64,000 nt of DNA, taken from NCBI RefSeq assembly GCF_963576675.1, contig NC_088912.1, positions 58,536,895 through 58,600,894 of the forward strand. The letters are read 5' to 3'. Source of the DNA: Euphorbia lathyris. Lineage: Eukaryota; Streptophyta; Magnoliopsida; Malpighiales; Euphorbiaceae. The notes under the pieces were generated by a model. It searched no databases, had not been told where the DNA came from, and saw only the letters and a list, made by a program, of their open reading frames with translations. A program made the translations under genes and the position numbers. Positions 56,301-64,000 of the stretch are shown here, piece by piece (position 1 is the stretch's first letter; every line of letters starts with the position of its first letter).

Positions 56301-57026
56301 GGTTGCTTTAGCGAAGTGGAAGTGCATGCTATTAGTGATATTATCCTGCCATACAATGTAGGGGAAGACATGAGGATCTGGCATTGGTCAAGGGATGGAC
56401 ACTACAATGTTCATTCAGGATACTTGTCAGGTATGGGACTAGCTGAAACTAGCAGAGCCCAGGAGGGTTGGAAGAGGTTGTGGAAGCTGATGATTCCCCC
56501 TAAGCTGAAACAGTTTATTTGGCGGCTGTGTTCAAAGTGCTTACCCACTAGAGCTCGGCTGGCCCAGAGAAGAGTCCCCATTTCAACTGAATGCCCAGTT
56601 TGTGTGGAGCAAGAAGAGACGGATAACCATTTATTTGCTAATTGTTGTTTCGCAGGTGACATTTGGCGTGTAGCAGGTATTCCGGTGCCAAGAGTGGATA
56701 ACAGATACCTTGATGAGTGGCTTCTCCAAGCCTTGAGCAACTCAAATCCGGAAGATATTGTCAGAATCTGTTGTGCACTCAAAGCAATTTGGGACCACAG
56801 AAACAGGGTCCTGTGGCACATGAGATGGTGGCCGGCAGACACAGCTTGGCGCATCAGTTTGGAGATGGTTCAGGATTGGAAAGCCTATCAACAGAAGGCG
56901 CCAGCTTTGGGCAATCAACACACGCAAGCACCTCACATACTGACGGCCCGGTCAATGGTCGATCCACCATTCCCACATGCACAGGGCTCACATATGAGAG
57001 GTAATCACACTTTGCCCAATCCTTAA
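53364..57026 (+). CDS. LINE ORF2, endonuclease and reverse transcriptase
   Basis: 1220 codons without interruption. The endonuclease shows N7 (SWNCRGLG), E36 (LMETL), D137 (GDFN) and D223-H224 (YSDHLP). The RT shows SPGPDGLNPGFF, FRPIALCNVIYKI, SAFVPGRSIIDN, KIDISKAYDRVDW with D576, GLRQGDPLSPYLF, and the active site FFTDD at 680-684, where FADD is usual; both Asp are present. A zinc-binding region follows (WRLCSKCLPTRARL, CPVCVEQEETDNHLFANC). It nicks target DNA and copies the RNA there. It stops with TAA, in frame with the RNase H domain beyond. Confidence 0.93.
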   Translation: MSCLSWNCRGLGNHRAVRSLKELVSSQSPNIVFLMETLVEDQRVSLLKQQLKFEGAFTVSRRGRSGGLALLWKAGTQVAIKSFSDHHIEAIITHSSQEQWRLVGFYGFADRNRHGESWELLRRLARDDSVPWVVIGDFNCILNSEEKMGGAVYPNPLMQEFAKTIEECGLCELFLTDDRFTWERGRGSEHWVREKLDRSFASAEWLNRFDNYLLKTCMTGYSDHLPLLLHLERERSRNRGRRFHFEEVWLREQEFNNLVRGHWRSQRGKPVQETLEECVQKMAVWGKNFNLRFKSQIRKWRTQMERLHGSRNKDSIAAYFLAKRKLNDTLEAEESYWRQRAKIFWLTEGDRNTQFFHASVKTRRQQNSITSLTDENGVVIDNQAELLDLAQSYFQDVFSASNVSRGDTVHVIDTCISPVMNESLVAPFNQEEFKQALFSMSPNKSPGPDGLNPGFFQAFWDTMGADVGAACAKWLTEGEFPSGINDTTIVLIPKVDNPRMLKDFRPIALCNVIYKIIAKALANRLKRVLPNIIGETQSAFVPGRSIIDNVQVAFESIHYMKRLNRGKNGQVALKIDISKAYDRVDWEFLKAVMGRMGFHETWIGWMMLCITTVKYKVALNGECSDQVVPGRGLRQGDPLSPYLFILCAEVLSNLIKKAEEEGLISGCKVCRRAPAVTHLFFTDDSFIFFGATIEETRKVMNILSEYEVASGQAVNLSKSGVFFSLNVSEPLRLQIKALLGVCTPLDTGRYLGLPSLIGRSKRRIFAFLIDRLRKKFGMWGLKFLSQAGKEVLLKSVAQALPTFCMSTFLLPLSICDELQKLMNSFWWGMKPEGRRNIHWFDWGKLCRPKDSGGMGFKDLHVFNLAMLGKQGWKLLKFPNTLVSQMFKAKYFPREDLLLSKLGNNPSMVWRSIWEGISILKTGVRWRVENGRSIRVWEDEWVPNLEGFCINSFLVPGMENLMVADLLLENGRGWDLQRLNGCFSEVEVHAISDIILPYNVGEDMRIWHWSRDGHYNVHSGYLSGMGLAETSRAQEGWKRLWKLMIPPKLKQFIWRLCSKCLPTRARLAQRRVPISTECPVCVEQEETDNHLFANCCFAGDIWRVAGIPVPRVDNRYLDEWLLQALSNSNPEDIVRICCALKAIWDHRNRVLWHMRWWPADTAWRISLEMVQDWKAYQQKAPALGNQHTQAPHILTARSMVDPPFPHAQGSHMRGNHTLPNP

Positions 57027-57524
57027 TATAGATGGACCAAGCCTAGCCCGGGCTTTATCAAATGCAATATAGATGGGGCCATTTTCAAAGAATTAGAGAG
57101 TAGTGGATTGGGAGCAGTGATTAGGGATGAAAATGGAGCTTTTCTTTTTTGTAGCAGCAGTCTTATCCCAAGCATTAAGGAACCACGTGTCATTGAAGCT
57201 CTTGCAATCCGCACGAGTTTGTTATGGATTGCTAATTTGGGTTATTCATCTGTTATTTTTGAGTCTGATGCTAAGGCTGTGGTAGATGCTATTCACTCTG
57301 ACAAGCAGGACATTTCTGAATTTGGTATGATTATGGAAGATTGTCGAATCCTGCTAAGATCCACCCCTTCATTTAAATTAGCTTTTATTTCTCGTTTAGC
57401 GAACAGTGCGGCTCATTTGGTAGCTAGGCTTGCCTGTTCCAATGCTAACGATTTTGTTTCAACTATTGTGCCAGACTGGCTTGTGAACACTATTCATATG
57501 GATGCAAATCCATCATCTATTTAA
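57027..57524 (+). pseudogene. LINE RNase H domain, cut off by one stop
   Basis: Same frame as ORF2, starting directly after its TAA: YRWTKPSPGFIKCNIDGA with the first Asp, VIRDENGAFLF, VIEALAIRTSLL with Glu, FESDAKAVVDAI with Asp, and SRLANSAAHLVARLA. A plant-type RNase H as in the other LINE. A single base change explains the stop; readthrough or a shortened but working ORF2 are both conceivable. Confidence 0.88.
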
Positions 57525-57541
57525 GCTTCACTTTCAGGTTC

Positions 57542-57553
57542 AAAAAAAAAAAA
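57542..57553 (+). other. LINE A-tail
   Basis: Twelve As after GGTTC at the LINE 3' end; the other LINE ends CTAC followed by 11 As. Confidence 0.85.
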
Positions 57554-57813
57554 CCAAATCGTATTTAATTTCTTCTTAAAGATTAAATCATTTAATTTCC
57601 TAATTAATAAGAGGCTTAATATTAATTTAGATAATTATAATTTTATGTATTTATTAATAAAAATTACATATATTAAATTCAATATTCTTAAAACTCTGAC
57701 CCATTCATAATTTGCCATTTGGAACCAATTTCTAAATTACCATTTTATCCTTCACTTTTAATTTTTAGTGTGTCATCTATCAACTTCTTACCGCAACTAG
57801 CCGTATAGGTGTT
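57554..57813. other. AT-rich spacer, nothing recognised
   Basis: No ORF or repeat that I can name. Confidence 0.5.
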
Positions 57814-58284
57814 TGTTGGAGTATGCCATATTCCCGAGATGTTATATTTGACAAAATTATTAATTGTAAGGCAATAATCTGTTAAGTCAGCTTACTTCAA
57901 ACTGATCAACAAAGTATCCAAGATTAGTGATCTGCTTATGTTTGGCAGGTTAATGACCTGGTCAAGTGAAGCCGTGAAGCAACAATATACTAATCTGAAT
58001 ATCATTGGCCCTAGCCTGTTACTGTTATGGAAATGATAACTAACTAAAGACTAGTTTGTGCCTTGATTGTAATGTTGTTTCACCGGTTCTAGACATTGGA
58101 TGTCAAATCATGGGCATCTAAGGTTTATGAAATAGTAAACTTTGGATTGATACACTATGAGAACACCACATAGTTAGAACAACCATATGTGGTTCTCATG
58201 TAACACTTTGATTTGAATCCTTAGACCAAGTTAATTGTAGGGCATAAATGGCTTCTAGTGTACTTTGATTGATCACCTAATGGG
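57814..58284 (+). repeat. LTR-like segment, truncated
   Basis: Starts TGTTGGAGTATGCC and has the unstructured, moderately AT-rich texture of plant copia LTRs. It ends where another LTR-like unit begins. No partner LTR in the window. Confidence 0.35.
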
Positions 58285-59007
58285 TGTTAGGAAATAGAAC
58301 ATCATAGGCACAATAAAAAAACAAAATTTTTATATTCCCTTATCCCGTAGGATCCTTTAATCTTTATTTCATATCACAAAAGATTAAGCGTATCTACCTT
58401 ATTCGAAGAACTATGTACCATTGCAAACGAAGTGCCCACATAGATCTATCAATCTTCTCAACAGACTAGATCAACCCAAAGCTTGAACGTACTTTGATCA
58501 ACCTTGTATAACAATCATGTATAGATTGTCTTCAATAGTATCCACACGAACTAAGAACGAATGAATGAACAAGGTAATTGTTTGTGTTGGAAATTAGAGA
58601 GAAAGTTGCCCCAGAAACTTGTGTTATGGTTGAAGCCTAGTATGTAGTATTTATAGGTTTTATTAATTCAATTATACTCCTAATCCGATTAGATTTAATT
58701 AATTAGTATTCTAATCACATTAGGTTAATTGATTTAATAGGAAATAGAATTACTAATTCTATTCTACATATATACATATATATTATTAATTATTAATTAT
58801 AAGGTTCGGGGCTTTTTTGGGTCTGTGGTGGGGGTGCCAGCATATCTGGGATGTCCGCCGCTTACCCTTCCTCGCTAACCAATCTTTAATCAAAAAAATT
58901 AATTATTAATTATATACATATATATATATAATTAATAATTATAATTCTAATCACATTAGAATTCATATTTCATTTTAGGATTATAATTTAATTTAATTAG
59001 TATTTTA
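58285..59007 (-). repeat. LTR-like segment related to E1 family, truncated
   Basis: On the plus strand it starts TGTTAGGAAATAG and shares blocks with the E1 LTR such as GCAAACGAAGTGCCCACA. The minus strand has CTATAAATAC near 58649-58658, a plausible TATA box. No primer site at its left edge, so it is a 3' or solo LTR of a minus-strand element. It is cut by the start of E6. Confidence 0.5.
58786..58913 (+). mobile_element. Short retroposon tail with 15-bp target duplication
   Basis: A GC-richer insert of 98 bp (58801-58898) ending CAAAAAAA is flanked by two perfect copies of TTAATTATTAATTAT. It contains GGGTGCCAGC and GGGATGTCCGCC. Size, A-tail and duplication point to a SINE or a 5'-truncated LINE tail. 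Confidence 0.65.
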
Positions 59008-60316
59008 TGTTGGTGTGCCCTAGTTCATAGGCATTGGTTCTATACTATGTATTAAAAATTATGTATATTGTTTGAATACATTGTATAAGTACTATATGAA
59101 TAAAGGCATTAATTCATATTGTTTATATCTTGTGCTATGAAACATGTATGAAGTATCCATTGATCGATAATCATAAACTTGTCTGAGACCTGTTCTGTTC
59201 GTGGGAATGAATATAACTAAAGGTCTATACATCCAGTATCTGTGCAGTTGTGTTGAATATACCACTGCAATACTTGTATAGTCAGATATGGATACATGTA
59301 CGCATTGATGTAGCTCGATGCGGGACTAGACCGATCCGCCTAGAAAGATTCATGGTGGACGTTTGTCATTGATCTACTGGGTGAATCGTTGAACATGTTA
59401 TTGCAGACAAGTGAAATGAAGGAATTACCACTCACCTAACAATGAGTTGATAACACCGGCCACTTGATAAGTGGAACTGAAGAAGTGAATGGCCATACCC
59501 TAATAAGTAGTTTACTTATCTGATTCATCAGTTCACTTTCGATCAAGAAATATAATAAACCGCACAGAGAATGATAGCCACCATGCCTCTAGTTTATAAT
59601 ATAGATATGCAAATGGTAAGAGATTCTGAGAGATCATCTACAGGGTTTCATATGTCTCCTTAAAATGGTTGAAATAATTCGTATAAGTCGGGGGCCGTAA
59701 AGGTTTGCTAAAACCCACTTACGGTCATTGGTTATAGTTAATTAATTGAATTTCCTAATGTAATTAATTAATCAATTGATTAATTAGATTGCATAGGATA
59801 AATATTAATTGAATTATAATGTAATTTAATTCTTTTGGGCCTTAATAATAATTGTGGGATAATTAAATTAAACTTAATTGATCTTAATTAAATTAAATAT
59901 AATCTATAGGGCTATATTTATGATTAGGAATCACTAAGGGGTTAATTTGATATTAATCACACTTAACCTAAACCTAGTTAGGAAAGGTATTTAAGGACTC
60001 CATTAAAAAGAATTATCAGCCCTAGCCCTGGACACTTAGAATTTCGACTAGCCCCCCTAACCACTCTTCGTGTTCTTCGTTCTTCATTCTTCGTTCCTGA
60101 TTTCGGCTAGCACCGATTTTGTTCCTATACGGTTGGTGCAGGAGACCTTTGGATATCTTCAGCCAGAGACATAACATATAAGCCTCTATAATCTATGTTT
60201 TAAAATTGTTTTTGAGGTTTTATCCATGGAAGTTTAACACGATCTATGAATTTTAGAAAATTTTAACGGTAGCATTCTGCTGCGCTTCGTTAGTTTTCCG
60301 TGATTAATCCCCAACA
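59008..60316 (+). repeat. 5' LTR of E6
   Basis: 1309 bp, TGTTGGTGTGCCC...AATCCCCAACA, followed by the primer site. Unlike the E1 LTR except for its ends. Confidence 0.85.
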
Positions 60317-60317
60317 G

Positions 60318-60330
60318 TGGTATCAGGGCT
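60318..60330 (+). other. Primer-binding site of E6
   Basis: TGGTATCAGGGCT, one base off the tRNA-Met complement TGGTATCAGAGCT. Confidence 0.85.
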
Positions 60331-61880
60331 ACGACTCGTTAAACTGGACTGATTGGTCTTTGATAAAAGTTTTAAAACTTTGATTTGTTTCATATATGTT
60401 CGTGTTTTGATGTTTGATTTTTTGTTTTGAAAAGATTTATTAAAACAAAAAATATATGGTTTTTCATTTTGATTTAATTCTCATGGCTGGGCTGATTTTG
60501 TTGGGGTCGGGGCATATTAAATCCGAGTTTTTGGTGGCGAGGAACATCGTTCAATTAGGGACTACACAAACAGCCTCGGGCTAATTTTGGGGCTGTTCGT
60601 ACATCCCCTTGTGGCGGTGGCTATCCACGATGGACAACCACTGGGTCGCGGGACCTAGGGTTTGCGTGTGATTTTTGGATTGGGTTAATTGTTTTTATTT
60701 TTAAAAATTGTTTAATTTCAACTGAGGTCAAATTTGCACTAAATTAAAAGTTTTTGGACTGAAATTGTTTTTAACTTTTAATTAAATTCATAGGTTAAAA
60801 ATTATTTAGTATTGACATGCATTTATTTATTTCGGTTATATTATATGTTTTATTTTATACGATATTAAATAAAATGATGTTAATTGTGAAATTAGTTCAA
60901 TGGGCCGTGGGACCGGGCATTGAACATGCTTAAATTTTAGAATTGATGATGACCCAATTTCTCAGTGGGAGCGGAATTGATAGTTCTGGATAATTGGGCC
61001 TTCATGAGTCTCAGTCATTAATTGGTAAAATTAAAGCGGTTTCACCCTAAGGAATTCAGTTTAACTAAAAGGTTAGGTGTGTATGGATTTGTCATGATCA
61101 TGCATTTTATTTATTTGGCTAACCTTGCAGCAATGTGTTTTAATTCATAGAATTCTATGGACCCAATTTGAAGTTCGGTTGTAATTTAATTTCGTTTTGT
61201 GAAATATGGCATGCATGCCATTATTATTTTGTAAATTAGATTAGGCTTTTATTTCAATTAAAGTTGTAATACGAAGCCCATGAAGGAAGTCTAGATGAGC
61301 CAAAGCCCATAGTGGAAGCCTAGAAGCAACTAGACAAGCCCAAGATGATTTTTAGATCATTTAGGCTGTATTAATTGGCCCATAAGATTTTTTCATTGCT
61401 TTATTTTCTTTTTGTAAGATATCTAGTATAAGTAGCAATGCAATATGATCACCAGATCATCTCACATCTTTGTATGTTAAGCCGATCACCTAATTAAGCT
61501 GGAATTAAAATATTGAGTCGATTAAAAGTGTTATCCTAATTCACAGCTCTTCCTCCTAAGTAATGTTGCAGTGTGCGTTATGCCCTAGATGAGTACATTG
61601 TAGTAATTAGTGGACCGTCGAGTGTTAAGGCACTTCGGCGTGACACAACGTGGAGAATTGGGTAGTTTATCCTACCAAAACTTTTAATGGTCGGTTAGTG
61701 AGCCTTAGCTCAGCCGGACATTGACGGGTTGTGGATGTTGGTATAAATAGCCAAATCATATCACCAAAATGAATTAGTAACAGATTAATAATTTGAGTAT
61801 TTGGCTAATCAAGACCTTAATTCTAAGTCTCTAATTTTCATTCCGACCACTCCGGGAAAAGGAGAAGCTATTAGGGAAAA
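60331..61880 (+). other. E6 leader, no gene seen
   Basis: About 1.5 kb of non-coding sequence between primer site and gag, comparable in length to the E1 leader. Confidence 0.6.
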
Positions 61881-62600
61881 ACTTCCTTGATTGATTTAGG
61901 AACATGCTCATTGTTCTTAGGCACGAGGCAATGGAGTATGTGCTGAATGCTTCATTTCCAAAAGCTCGTCCGACGGGTCGAGGCGCTATGTAGGAAGCTC
62001 TAGCGCAGTACGAGCGTCATATAAATGACGACAGAGAGGTGTCTTGCATCATGCTTGGTACCATGATCTCTTACTTGTAAAAATAGTTTATGGATCAACA
62101 TGCTTATGATATGATGGACTCTTTGAAGAAGATGTTCCAAGATCAGGCACGTCAGGAATGCTACCTAACAAGAAAGGCATTGATCACCACGACAATGCAA
62201 GCTGGTACTTTTGTTAGCACTCATGTGCTAAAGATGAATGGCTACATCGATAGCTTATCGAGGCTAGGCGCACTAGTTACTACAGAAACGCAAGTGGACA
62301 TCATTTTGGGCTCACTCCTAGAGTCCTACAACAACTTTATTCTGAACTACAATATGCAGGGTCAGCATAAGCCTATTATGGAGTTGCATGGCATGATGAA
62401 GCAAGCTAAGTAGTCCATAAAAAGGACTCTAAGGTGCTTCTGGTCAATAAGGGCAGCGAGGCAAAGGGTGGCAAGAAGTCCAACTCTAAGTTTAAGGCTA
62501 AGGCCCAAAAGCCGAAGCCTAAGGCTAAAAAGGCTTTTAAGATACACCCTAACAACCTTTGACATGACTGCATGGAGAAAGGGCACTAGAAAAGTGCGTG
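61881..62600 (+). pseudogene. E6 gag
   Basis: Text NMLIVLRHEAMEYVLNASFP at the start, several stops, then an open piece of 107 codons with FQDQARQECYLTRKA, STHVLKMNGYIDSLSRLG and LLESYNNFILNYNMQ, the same gag type as E1. A Lys-rich linker follows, then the remains of a zinc knuckle near 62555-62600 with the first Cys lost. Confidence 0.8.
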
Positions 62601-62684
62601 CCTAAAGCTAATGGAGAAATAGAAGGGCAAGGTTGTAGCCTCGACTTTAGGTATTTTTGTTATCGAAAGAAACCTAGCTATTTC

Positions 62685-63010
62685 AACATCTTGGGTCTTA
62701 GACACTAGATGTGGATCTCACATTTGTTCAAATATGCAGGGACTGCGAAATAGAAGGTTGCTGGGATTTGATGATGTAGATCTTTGAGTCACCAATGGCG
62801 CTCATGTAGAGGCATTAGAGATCGGGAACTACACATTGGAGATAGACACTGGACTCGTGTTAGAGCTTAAGAATTGTTATTTTGTACCTGCCATGCGTAA
62901 GAATATTATTTTGATATCTACTTTGGATAATTAAGGATTTTCATTTGATATTCGACATGGAATTCTTTCGATTAAATGTGGCAATATTGTGTATGAAATG
63001 GTATTCTTGA
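62685..63010 (+). pseudogene. E6 protease
   Basis: Text TSWVLDTRCGSHICSNMQGL is the copia protease start, with Arg in place of the catalytic-loop Gly (DTG to DTR). Later CYFVPAMRKNIILISTLDN matches the distal block. Stops near 62786 and 62932. It retains the segment that E1 has lost. Confidence 0.8.
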
Positions 63011-63089
63011 GAACGGGCTTTATATCCTTGATCTGAAGCGAGAAACACAAATTTACAACATAAATAATAAAAGGATCAGACAAAATGAT

Positions 63090-64000
63090 TTGAATCGTAC
63101 TTTCATTTGGCACTGTCGTCTTGGGCACATAAATGAGAAACACATAGCTAGGCTTCACTCTTATGGACTGTTAGGGTCATTGGACTTAAAGTCGTATGAC
63201 ACATGCGGATCTTGTTTACGTGGCAAGATGACAAATGCACCTTTCAACAAGACTGGTGAAAAGGCCATTGATCTATTGGGGCTAATACATTCAGATGTAT
63301 GTGGACCAATGAGCTCAAGTGCTAGAATGGGGTTTCTCTACTTCGTTACCTTCACAGATGACTATAGTCGATACAGTTATGTTTATATGATGGACCACAA
63401 GTCTGAAACCCTATAAAGGTTTTAGGACTTTAAAAACGAAGTTGAGAACCAACTTGGCAAGAAAATAAAATTACTCCGGTCAGACAGAGGGAGTGAGTAC
63501 CTAAGCTAAGAGTTTGACACATTCTTCTAAGAGTGTGGGATAGTATCCCAACTCACTCCTCCTGGAACTCCCCAATGGAATGGAGTATCCGAAAGGAGAA
63601 ATAGAACCATGCTTGACATGGTTCACTCAATGATGAGTCAAGCATCTCTCCCAATCTCCTTTAGGGGATATGCTTTGGAAACTACTGGTTTCATTATAAA
63701 TAATACACTAAGCAAGTTAGTTGAAAGTACACCATATGAATTGTGGACCAGGAGAAAGCCCAATATATCTTTCATGAAGATTTGGGGCTACGAGGCATAC
63801 GTCAAGAAATTAATGGGTAGCAAGCTAGAGTCCAGATCTACTAAATTCCATTTTGTGGGCTATCCTAAGGAAACTATGGGTTATTACTTCTACAACCCGA
63901 CTGGGAATAAAATATTCGTAGTTAGAGGGGGTGTTTTCTTGGAGAAGGAATTCCTTTCCAAAAAAGACAGTGGGAGCAATTTTGAACTCGTAGAATTTTA
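63090..64000 (+). pseudogene. E6 integrase, many stops
   Basis: Pre-integrase WHCRLGHIN and CGSCLRGKM. The catalytic Asp residues lie in HSDVCGPM and RSDRGSEY, and the Glu in SERRNRT. The C-terminal part continues to the window edge (GYPKETMGYYFYNP). In-frame stops near 63414, 63421, 63507 and 63527. The triad is intact although the frame is broken. Confidence 0.88.

Larger units (their letters stand above)
51590..57553 (+). mobile_element. L1-type LINE, nearly intact
   Basis: A GC-rich 5' region, intact ORF1, a long ORF2 overlapping ORF1 by four bases, one stop before the RNase H domain, a short 3' tail and 12 As. The only clear coding lesion is that stop, so the copy is recent. I found no convincing target duplication; the 5' end is placed where composition changes. 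Confidence 0.92.
59008..64000 (+). mobile_element. Copia retrotransposon E6, degraded, cut by window end
   Basis: 5' LTR, tRNA-Met-like primer site, leader, gag, protease and integrase on the plus strand. Gag and integrase resemble E1 but are far more decayed, with many in-frame stops. RT, RNase H and the 3' LTR lie beyond the window. Confidence 0.88.

Noticed and set aside
1..64000. tRNA, rRNA or intact host protein-coding genes
   Set aside because: I read both strands for such genes and found only element genes and captured or broken exons.

Overview
This window is transposon-dense nuclear DNA of a flowering plant, most likely a eudicot. The evidence is plant-type Ty1/copia, Ty3/gypsy-like and LINE-1 elements, a CACTA transposon, a hAT-type element, and broken copies of plant genes that still carry introns (psbP, an FBL4-like F-box/LRR gene, a PDR-type ABC transporter). 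I see no intact host gene, rRNA, tRNA or CRISPR array. Species and family cannot be told from the sequence.

Left part (1-28484), a nest of insertions. The oldest layer appears to be a Mutator-like or other inverted-repeat element of about 2.2 kb that carries a psbP fragment. A LINE (21846-26287) sits in its left inverted repeat. A plus-strand copia element (E3) landed in the LINE ORF1; only its RNase H end and 3' LTR (19824-21845) are visible. E3 was interrupted by a minus-strand SIRE/Maximus-type copia element (E2, visible to 19823). The long extra ORF of E2, downstream of pol, was interrupted by a complete minus-strand copia element (E1, 2083-11433, target duplication CATGT) and, at the left edge, by a gypsy-like LTR (1-1289) rich in TCTCG-NN-GAGA palindromes.

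Middle (28485-45340). After an AT-rich spacer with a possible SINE head comes copia element E4 (minus strand, 413-bp LTRs). Its RT gene holds a solo LTR of the E1 family (TSD TATCT). Its gag gene holds a 6.1-kb CACTA transposon (TSD TTT) with several exons of an FBL4-like gene and a kinase-like exon. Without these insertions E4 would be about 7.9 kb.

Right part (45341-64000). An ACCGG-rich repeat with an internal minisatellite and a very AT-rich stretch is followed by promoter- or UTR-like sequence, one ABC-transporter exon, and the right terminus of a second CACTA-like element. Then comes a nearly intact LINE (51590-57553): ORF1 is intact, and ORF2 carries endonuclease and RT with one stop before the RNase H domain. 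After LTR remnants and a short retroposon tail, the window ends in a degraded plus-strand copia element (E6, from 59008).

The genes act only within their elements: gag, protease, integrase, RT and RNase H for copia retrotransposition, and nucleic-acid-binding protein, endonuclease and RT for the LINEs. Almost all are disabled by stops, frameshifts, deletions or insertions. The most interesting features are the repeated capture of host-gene exons by DNA transposons, the long and well-kept extra ORF of the SIRE-like element, and the nested chronology, which can be read from target-site duplications.
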